A DNA stretch of 12,533 nt. It comes from an uncultured Bacteroidota bacterium (GTDB lineage: Bacteria; Bacteroidota; Bacteroidia; Chitinophagales; Chitinophagaceae). The position numbers and the translations under genes were made by a program. Below are positions 7,779 to 12,533 of the stretch, piece by piece. Where the stretch lies: positions 1 through 12,533 of the forward strand of contig CAMLGP010000024.1 in NCBI GenBank assembly GCA_946479535.1, read 5' to 3'. Position 1 is the first letter of the stretch, and each line of letters opens with the position of its first letter. The notes beneath the pieces are model-generated. The model was not told the origin of the DNA and ran no database searches. It saw nothing but the letters and a program-made list of their open reading frames with translations.

Positions 7779-8198
7779 TCAATTCTTAACTTTTACTTCC
7801 CCGGTTTTTCCGTCAACCTTTGTTTTAATATCACCATCCTTGATCTTCAGATCGCCATCTTTTTCCATTTTCTCTTTATAATCATCTCCTTTGATCTTAT
7901 ATTCTCCATCTTCAGATTTCACCCTCAGGTCGGCATATTCATATTTGCCATCATCCTGTACCACATGTCCATTGATCACTTTTCCAGTCTCGCCATAAAT
8001 GGTATCCTTCTTTTCTGTATCCACATAAATATGAACAGGCTTCTTGGTTTCAGCATCCACCATTAAGCCAGTGTTTGCATCTTTTATAAGTACTACTTCT
8101 TTACCGGTATTTGGATCAATATACCTGGGACTATTGTCTTTACAGCCAAAAATTGCTAAGGCGAAAGTGCCAACGAGGGCAATAAAACCATATCTCAT
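7779..8198 (-). CDS. Small charged lipoprotein with degenerate repeats, function unknown
   Basis: 139 residues. The N-terminus is a lipoprotein signal (MRYGFIALVG... ending in IFGC with Cys19 as the lipid-modified residue). The mature part is very hydrophilic, rich in Lys, Asp, Gly and Thr, with no other cysteine. Short degenerate repeats of the form D-x-x-T-G-K-x-V recur (DPNTGKEVV, DANTGLMV, DAETKKPV, DTEKKDTI, GETGKVI), roughly every 8-12 residues. The C-terminal third has alternating K-x-K and D-G-D patterns (KIKDGDIKTKVDGKTGEVKVKN). This suggests a beta-rich repeated stalk or an acidic/basic surface tether on the periplasmic face of the outer membrane. I do not recognise a family. It lies 126 bases downstream of the sugar-phosphate transferase gene on the same strand, but there is no evidence they share a function. 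Confidence 0.8.
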   Translation of the reverse strand: MRYGFIALVGTFALAIFGCKDNSPRYIDPNTGKEVVLIKDANTGLMVDAETKKPVHIYVDTEKKDTIYGETGKVINGHVVQDDGKYEYADLRVKSEDGEYKIKGDDYKEKMEKDGDLKIKDGDIKTKVDGKTGEVKVKN

Positions 8199-8324
8199 AG
8201 ATTATTATTTATCCTGATAAGTAAAAAAATCAGGCCAGAAATAGGCAGGAGTGATTAGTGCTCAGGATAGAGATTATGGGTAAAAAATAGGACGTTTTGG
8301 GTACCTCCGGAAGAGGAGAGGCCA
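8199..8324. other. Intergenic spacer between the two minus-strand genes; weak terminator-like element
   Basis: 126 bases with no credible reading frame. On the minus strand a weak imperfect stem (reverse complement of 8231-8250, GCC/GGC core) is followed by seven T (8223-8229), which could end transcription of the sugar-phosphate transferase gene. No clear TAnnTTTG promoter for the lipoprotein gene is visible here. Confidence 0.25.
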
Positions 8325-9449
8325 TTATTGATTTTCTTCACTGAATGTCTTCTGACCCCATCTTGCCCATCGGGTAAAAATGACATTGCTTCTTTTGAAG
8401 ACATTGCATACCAGTATCATGAATAATGCAAGGAAAAGCAGAATGAATTCCTGGCGTATGCCACGAAGCAGGCGCACTTCAACCAATATAATTGCATGTA
8501 CAAAGCAGATAGCTCTAACGGCAAATACGTGGCTGAAACCTGCATTGGTAAGCAGGTGATGAATATGTGTACGGTCCGCTTCAAAAGGACTTTTTCCTTT
8601 CCATATTCTTATGGCGAATACACGCAACGTATCAAATACAGGAATCAAAACAATTCCCAGCACAAATACTGGCGCATTTTGTAATACTGGAGCTGTATTG
8701 GATACATTAACCTGCATCAATCGTATACATAGCACAGCCACTACAAAACCAAGCACCAGGGATCCGGTATCACCCATGAAGATGCGTGCAGGATTGAAAT
8801 TGAAATAAAGGAAAGCAAGTAGACCGCCTGCCAGTGCAAAAGCAATCAAGGCGGTATTGATATCACCACTGATGGTAAGGAACATGCCTAAGGTAACAAG
8901 GCTCATGAATCCTAACCCACCGGCAAGGCCATCAATTCCATCAACCAGGTTAAATGCATTGGTGATACCAACTATTGCAAGAATGGTAAAAGTATATTGG
9001 GAAGCTAGCGGCAATTCATAAATGCCAAACAGGCCATCAAAGGTTTGTACCCTGATTCCCGATAAAGCAATTAATATGGCCAGTGCAACCTGTACAATGA
9101 ATTTGTATTTGGCGGAAAGATCTCTCAGATCATCCATGATCCCCAAACCAAAGAGAATGGCTATTGAAAAGAAGAAACTGATCTGTCCGGCCTCACTGGT
9201 AAATGGGAACCATAATAGCAGGGCCAGCATCATTCCTCCAACTATCGCAACGCCACCCATGGTAGGAACAGGATTGCTGTGCACCTTACGTGCATTTGGC
9301 ATATCGTATAAACCATATTTTTTAATTAAACCAATTATTGGTGGAATGGCAACCAACGTAGCAGCAAATGCCGTTACAAAACAAAGAAGCGCAAACTTAT
9401 AGTCGTGGAAATACAGGTGTATTTGGAGCAGTTCGATGTGGTTTTTCAT
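8325..9449 (-). CDS. WecA/TagO-type polyprenyl-phosphate N-acetylhexosamine-1-phosphate transferase (MraY/WecA family)
   Basis: 374 residues, about ten predicted membrane helices. Enzymes of this family move a sugar-1-phosphate, usually GlcNAc-1-P, from the UDP sugar to undecaprenyl phosphate on the cytoplasmic face of the inner membrane. This is the first step of O-antigen, capsule or teichoic-acid-like polymers. Visible motifs, in order: DMPNARKVHSNPVPTMGG (residues 49-66, typical WecA/TagO opening), the Mg-binding pair Asp106-Asp107 in IMDDLRDLSAKYK, NAFNLVDGIDGLAGG (164-178), FNPARIFMGDTGS (218-230) and the late HIHHLL loop (295-300). These favour WecA/TagO over MraY, which has a different HHH region and muramoyl-specific residues. 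Length fits. The start ATG follows the family N-terminus well. The glycosyltransferase gene starts divergently 348 bases away, which fits a surface polysaccharide role. Confidence 0.93.
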   Translation of the reverse strand: MKNHIELLQIHLYFHDYKFALLCFVTAFAATLVAIPPIIGLIKKYGLYDMPNARKVHSNPVPTMGGVAIVGGMMLALLLWFPFTSEAGQISFFFSIAILFGLGIMDDLRDLSAKYKFIVQVALAILIALSGIRVQTFDGLFGIYELPLASQYTFTILAIVGITNAFNLVDGIDGLAGGLGFMSLVTLGMFLTISGDINTALIAFALAGGLLAFLYFNFNPARIFMGDTGSLVLGFVVAVLCIRLMQVNVSNTAPVLQNAPVFVLGIVLIPVFDTLRVFAIRIWKGKSPFEADRTHIHHLLTNAGFSHVFAVRAICFVHAIILVEVRLLRGIRQEFILLFLALFMILVCNVFKRSNVIFTRWARWGQKTFSEENQ

Positions 9450-9797
9450 AACGGATTTCCCGCTTTCTTAGATGATTGGATAACTTGTGAAGCACAAAAT
9501 AGCACGTAATTCCACAAAATGCAAGCGGAATTTTATTGTGTGAGGGCCAAGTGATTAGAGTAGAATTTGAGGTAGCTGTGGCTAACAACTGTATTTGTAC
9601 TATAAGACACACAAAATCATATACATAAAATCAGCTATGTGAAATTATTTCTGTCTTTGGAATTGGAGGTGTCGGGATTTTCCGAGTCAGGGTTATGGAG
9701 TGCAAAGGGATTGAAAAAATAGGGGAGAAAGGCTTTCAGTCTATGGTCAACGGGCATCCAATTCTGGGTAATTCGCCGTATTTTTAGAACGTTGGGT
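9450..9797. other. 348-base divergent intergenic region
   Basis: It lies between the minus-strand sugar-phosphate transferase and the plus-strand glycosyltransferase, so promoters for both should be inside. I found no exact TAnnTTTG element. Near matches are TAGAATTTG at 9559-9567 (+ strand, one base too long) and TATTTTG on the minus strand (complement of 9495-9501, one base short). The octamer CACAAAAT occurs at 9493, 9513 and 9611. A 30-codon frame from ATG 9695 to the TAG at 9785-9787 is open but unrecognised. No tRNA-like or riboswitch-like structure was seen. Confidence 0.4.
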
Positions 9798-10991
9798 ATG
9801 ATAATCATTGCTATTGCCTTTTGGGTTTGCTTATCCGTGATGTTCTATGGCTATATTGGCTATGGCCTGCTCCTCCTTGCCTGGAATTTTATCAAGAGAT
9901 CATTTCGTTCCAAACCAGGGTCCGAGGATCTGGAAAAAAAAGACTGGCCCCCGGTGACAATGGTTATTGCCGCCTATAATGAGTCCCCTGTTCTTCAGCA
10001 GAAGCTGGAAAATACCCTGGCTATTGACTACCCCCGCGAAAAGCTGCAAATCATTTTTGTTACGGATGGCTCCACCGATGGTTCTGAAAGGTTGTTGGCC
10101 AATGTGCAGGGTATTGAAGTATCACACGAAGGAAAGAGGGAAGGTAAACTGGCAGCCATTAACCGTATCATGCGCAATGTGCAAACACCGTTTGTGATAT
10201 TCAGTGATGCCAATTCTTTTTTGAATAAGGAATCTATTAAGATGATCATTCTTCGATATCGTGATCCGCTGGTTGGCGGGGTAGCGGGAGAGAAAAAGAT
10301 CGCACGCAGCCAACAGCCATCTACAATTGGTGAAGCGGAAGGATTGTACTGGCAGTATGAATCCTTCATGAAAAAACAGGACGCAGACTTCAATACTGTT
10401 GTTGGTGCAGCTGGTGAATTGTTTTCCATCAGAACTGACCTGTTTGAGCCGCCTGACCATTCCTTCATCCTGGATGATTTTATTATCTCCATGCAGATAT
10501 GTTTAAAAGGTTACCGTATCGATTATGAGCCGGGTGCATTTGCAACTGAATTCCCATCCGTTTCCCTGCAGGAAGAAGCAAAAAGAAAGATCCGTATTGC
10601 AGCAGGCGCATACCAGACCACAGGTTACCTGAAAGATTGTCTCAATCCAATTAAATTTCCATTACTCTCTTTTCAATATTTTTCGCGTCGTTTATTGCGC
10701 TGGGTAATTTGTCCGCTGTTATTGATAGCCGTATTGATCTTTAATATCGTTTTATCCTTACAGGAGCCCGCCCATGGATTCTATACCGGATTCCTGGGCT
10801 TTCAACTCTTTTTTTATGGAATGGCCTTATTGGGATGGATCCAGGCATATTCAGGTCGGTCAATGGGTATCCTCGGTGTTCCATTCTATTTTCTCTTCAT
10901 GAATATCTGCCTGGTTCGCGGTTTCATCCGCTACATAAAAAAAGATCAGACTGTACTTTGGGAAAAATCTTTGAGAGAAGCAACCCCATAA
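9798..10991 (+). CDS. Membrane-bound family 2 glycosyltransferase
   Basis: 397 residues from the ATG at 9798. A TTG two codons earlier is possible but less likely. An N-terminal helix (about 3-29) leads to a GT-A catalytic domain. Motifs are PPVTMVIAAYNE (51-62, nucleotide-binding start), VTDGSTDGS (88-96), the DxD-like SDANS (Asp137, sugar-nucleotide metal site), the acid pair LDDF (Asp226-Asp227) and an R/Q-x-x-R-type element in EEAKRKIRIAAG (259-270). Two to three C-terminal helices follow (about 301-320, 332-350, 355-376). This layout is that of cellulose-synthase-like or N-glycosyltransferase-like enzymes that build or export polysaccharide at the inner membrane. The exact donor and acceptor cannot be read from the sequence. 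The WecA-type gene next to it suggests both serve surface glycan synthesis. It appears to be a single-gene transcript, since the next gene has its own candidate promoter. Confidence 0.9.
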   Translation: MIIIAIAFWVCLSVMFYGYIGYGLLLLAWNFIKRSFRSKPGSEDLEKKDWPPVTMVIAAYNESPVLQQKLENTLAIDYPREKLQIIFVTDGSTDGSERLLANVQGIEVSHEGKREGKLAAINRIMRNVQTPFVIFSDANSFLNKESIKMIILRYRDPLVGGVAGEKKIARSQQPSTIGEAEGLYWQYESFMKKQDADFNTVVGAAGELFSIRTDLFEPPDHSFILDDFIISMQICLKGYRIDYEPGAFATEFPSVSLQEEAKRKIRIAAGAYQTTGYLKDCLNPIKFPLLSFQYFSRRLLRWVICPLLLIAVLIFNIVLSLQEPAHGFYTGFLGFQLFFYGMALLGWIQAYSGRSMGILGVPFYFLFMNICLVRGFIRYIKKDQTVLWEKSLREATP

Positions 10992-11012
10992 ATCAACTAG
11001 TGCATGATTTTG

Positions 11013-11028
11013 TCCCGTCCAGGCGGGA
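11013..11028. repeat. Short GC-rich hairpin after the glycosyltransferase gene
   Basis: TCCCG (11013-11017) pairs with CGGGA (11024-11028) around a six-base loop. It lies 22 bases after the glycosyltransferase stop. There is no T run, so it is not a standard intrinsic terminator by itself, but it may protect the 3' end or work together with the AT-rich palindromes that follow. Confidence 0.45.
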
Positions 11029-11030
11029 TG

Positions 11031-11088
11031 GAATTGGGAAATTTCGAAATTTCAATTTCCAATTCGAAATTCCAAAATTTAGAATTGG
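11031..11088. repeat. AT-rich palindromic repeat with two alternative hairpins
   Basis: GAATTGG occurs at 11031-11037 and 11082-11088, and its complement CCAATTC lies between at 11059-11065. Next to the outer copies are AAATT (11039-11043) and AATTT (11076-11080). The middle arm carries AATTT (11054-11058) on one side and AAATT (11067-11071) on the other. The middle arm can therefore pair with either the left or the right arm, each time as a 7 + 5 base-pair stem with one interruption. A perfect 16-base palindrome, GAAATTTCGAAATTTC, lies at 11038-11053. It resembles an extragenic palindromic repeat or the 3' end of the glycosyltransferase transcript. Confidence 0.65.
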
Positions 11089-11133
11089 ACCTTAGTAAAC
11101 CAGTTTGTAACTACAGCCTTCCCCTCTTTCATT

Positions 11134-11141
11134 TAATTTTG
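11134..11141 (+). promoter_or_regulatory. Candidate Bacteroidota -7 promoter element for recG
   Basis: TAATTTTG matches the Bacteroidota sigma-ABfr -7 consensus TAnnTTTG exactly. The nearest upstream TTTG (11104-11107) is 26 bases away, longer than the usual spacing, so the -33 half is poor. Transcription would start near 11148, which leaves a very short leader before the recG coding region. Confidence 0.4.
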
Positions 11142-11154
11142 CGCAAAACATTTT

Positions 11155-12533
11155 CTGGCTTCCACTTCCCCGATATTAGACAGCCCAATTGAATACCTTA
11201 AAGGAGTTGGACCTCAACGTGCCGATTCATTGAAAAAGGAACTATCCCTTTTCACTTTCCGTGATCTGCTGGAACTTTTTCCCTATCGCCATGTGGACCG
11301 TACAAAGGTCAATACCATAAACGAGATCAATAACCAGACTGAATACATCCAGATAGCTGGCAAATTGCTGAATGTTGAGATAGCAGGTGACCGCAGGTCC
11401 AGAAGATTGGTAGCCCGGTTAAAAGATAATACCGGTGAACTGGAACTTGTATGGTTCCAGGGAATTAACTGGATCCAGAAATCATTGCTGCCCGGGCAGT
11501 CATACCTGGTGTATGGCAAGGTTAGCTTTTTTCAGAACACAGTGCAGATTGTTCACCCTGAAATTGAGGCCTGGACTCCCGCAAATCAAACTGGTAAAGA
11601 ATTTCTTGAACCAGTATATCCTACCACGGAAAAACTCAGGGTAAAAGGATTGGGAGGAAGACAGATCGGTAAACTGACCAGGGTATTGGTAAGTCAATTA
11701 AGGGAGCATGATCTGCCGGAGAATTTACCTGCTGCCATTATCAGTCAGTTAAAATTGATGAGCCGTTACCAGGCTTTCTGTCAAATACATTTCCCTTCTT
11801 CCAATACCCAATTTGCGGAAGCAGTAAAACGATTGAAGTTTGAAGAATTATTCCTGGCTCAGTTACGGATGAGCCTGCTTCGCTCAAAACGTCACCGGTT
11901 TTCAAAAGGTGTGGTATTTGATAAAGTGGGTGATCTCTTTAATTCATTTTATAAGGAGCACCTGCCATTTGAACTGACTGGTGCGCAGAAAAGAGTGATT
12001 CGCGAAATAAGAAATGATACCGGCAGTGGCAAACAGATGAACCGGTTGTTACAGGGAGATGTGGGCAGCGGAAAAACCATTGTAGCCCTGTTGATCATGC
12101 TGCTGGCAATTGACAATGGCTACCAGGCCTGCCTGATGGCGCCAACCGAAATATTAGCCAAACAGCATTACAATACCATCAGTACTTTATTGGAGGATAT
12201 GCCTGTGCGGGTGGAATTGCTGACCGGTTCCACCCGGTCTGCCGGAAGAAAAAAGACATTGGCGGCACTGGCAGACGGAACTCTTCAAATCCTGATTGGC
12301 ACCCATGCCGTAATTGAAGATGTGGTGCAGTTTGACAGGCTGGGACTGGTGATCATTGATGAGCAGCACCGGTTTGGCGTGGCGCAAAGGGCTAAACTTT
12401 GGGAAAAAGCAGAAGTCTCACCTCATATTCTGGTGATGACTGCCACTCCCATACCACGCACCCTGGCCATGACTGCCTACGGCGATCTGGATTATAGTGT
12501 TATTGATGAATTACCACCCGGCAGGCAACCGGT
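11155..12533 (+). CDS. recG: ATP-dependent DNA helicase RecG, N-terminal two thirds (3' end outside window)
   Basis: RecG is a monomeric helicase that reverses stalled replication forks and moves Holliday junctions. The frame runs open to the window end, giving about 459 of the usual ~700 residues. The N-terminus has the conserved SPIEYLKGVGPQRAD and the FPYRHVDRT segment, then the OB-fold wedge domain (about 60-160, with LKDNTGELELVWFQG). Helicase motifs follow: Walker A in LLQGDVGSGKT, MAPTEILAKQH, Walker B DEQH in IIDEQHRFGVAQR, and the motif III region MTATPIPRTLAMT. The start is uncertain. The stop at 11134-11136 bounds the frame, and no ATG, GTG or TTG occurs before TTG 11230, which would remove the conserved N-terminus. 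Near-cognate options are CTG 11155, ATA 11173 and ATT 11188. I use CTG 11155 provisionally. Family identity is certain; the start is not. Confidence 0.95.
   Translation, partial: MASTSPILDSPIEYLKGVGPQRADSLKKELSLFTFRDLLELFPYRHVDRTKVNTINEINNQTEYIQIAGKLLNVEIAGDRRSRRLVARLKDNTGELELVWFQGINWIQKSLLPGQSYLVYGKVSFFQNTVQIVHPEIEAWTPANQTGKEFLEPVYPTTEKLRVKGLGGRQIGKLTRVLVSQLREHDLPENLPAAIISQLKLMSRYQAFCQIHFPSSNTQFAEAVKRLKFEELFLAQLRMSLLRSKRHRFSKGVVFDKVGDLFNSFYKEHLPFELTGAQKRVIREIRNDTGSGKQMNRLLQGDVGSGKTIVALLIMLLAIDNGYQACLMAPTEILAKQHYNTISTLLEDMPVRVELLTGSTRSAGRKKTLAALADGTLQILIGTHAVIEDVVQFDRLGLVIIDEQHRFGVAQRAKLWEKAEVSPHILVMTATPIPRTLAMTAYGDLDYSVIDELPPGRQP

Noticed and set aside
9022..9402. 126-codon plus-strand frame opposite the WecA-type gene
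   Set aside because: It is antisense to conserved membrane motifs of a clear family member and has no protein-like features.
9695..9787. 30-codon frame upstream of the glycosyltransferase as a real gene
   Set aside because: No ribosome-binding signal, no recognisable sequence and too short to support; kept only as a weak observation.
10028..10492. 154-codon minus-strand frame inside the glycosyltransferase
   Set aside because: It is a shadow of the glycosyltransferase catalytic domain, with no start signal and no domain.

Overview
The window looks like chromosomal DNA of a Bacteroidota member, most likely of the Chitinophagia/Sphingobacteriia type. The reasons are moderate-to-low GC, nearly absent Shine-Dalgarno sequences, a TAnnTTTG-type promoter element upstream of recG, outer-membrane proteins ending in phenylalanine, and gene families typical of that phylum (HD plus PycTM fusion, PPK1, kinase-like/Omp85 fusion). 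No tRNA, rRNA, CRISPR array, transposase or phage gene is visible. The assignment comes from pattern recognition only.

Region 1 (1-7643, + strand) is a tightly packed five-gene run. It holds the 3' end of an Omp85-type outer-membrane barrel gene, an HD phosphohydrolase fused to a PycTM (Pycsar effector, former DUF5706) membrane domain, polyphosphate kinase 1, a four-helix membrane-anchored class III nucleotide cyclase whose start overlaps the ppk1 stop (ATGA), and a large secreted protein in which a kinase-like domain precedes a second Omp85-type barrel. Gaps are 5, 8, -4 and 22 bases, so one operon is likely. A strong, probably bidirectional terminator hairpin (7710-7752) closes it. Taken together, the operon encodes a likely cyclic-nucleotide maker, a protein with a possible nucleotide-cleaving HD domain and a Pycsar-effector-like membrane domain, a polyphosphate maker, and two outer-membrane barrels. 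This is the most interesting part of the window. It could be an envelope-spanning nucleotide and phosphate signalling or defence module, but that function is inferred.

Region 2 (7779-9449, - strand) holds a small charged lipoprotein with degenerate repeats and a WecA/TagO-type polyprenyl-phosphate sugar-1-phosphate transferase, which starts synthesis of a surface polysaccharide on a lipid carrier. Region 3 (9798-10991, + strand) is a membrane-bound family 2 glycosyltransferase. It is divergent from the transferase across a 348-base intergenic region and probably acts in the same polysaccharide process.

Region 4 (10992-12533) starts with an AT-rich palindromic repeat that can form two mutually exclusive hairpins. 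It continues into recG, the branch-migrating DNA helicase, which is cut by the window end. The recG reading frame has no ATG, GTG or TTG codon upstream of its conserved N-terminus, so it may start at a near-cognate codon.
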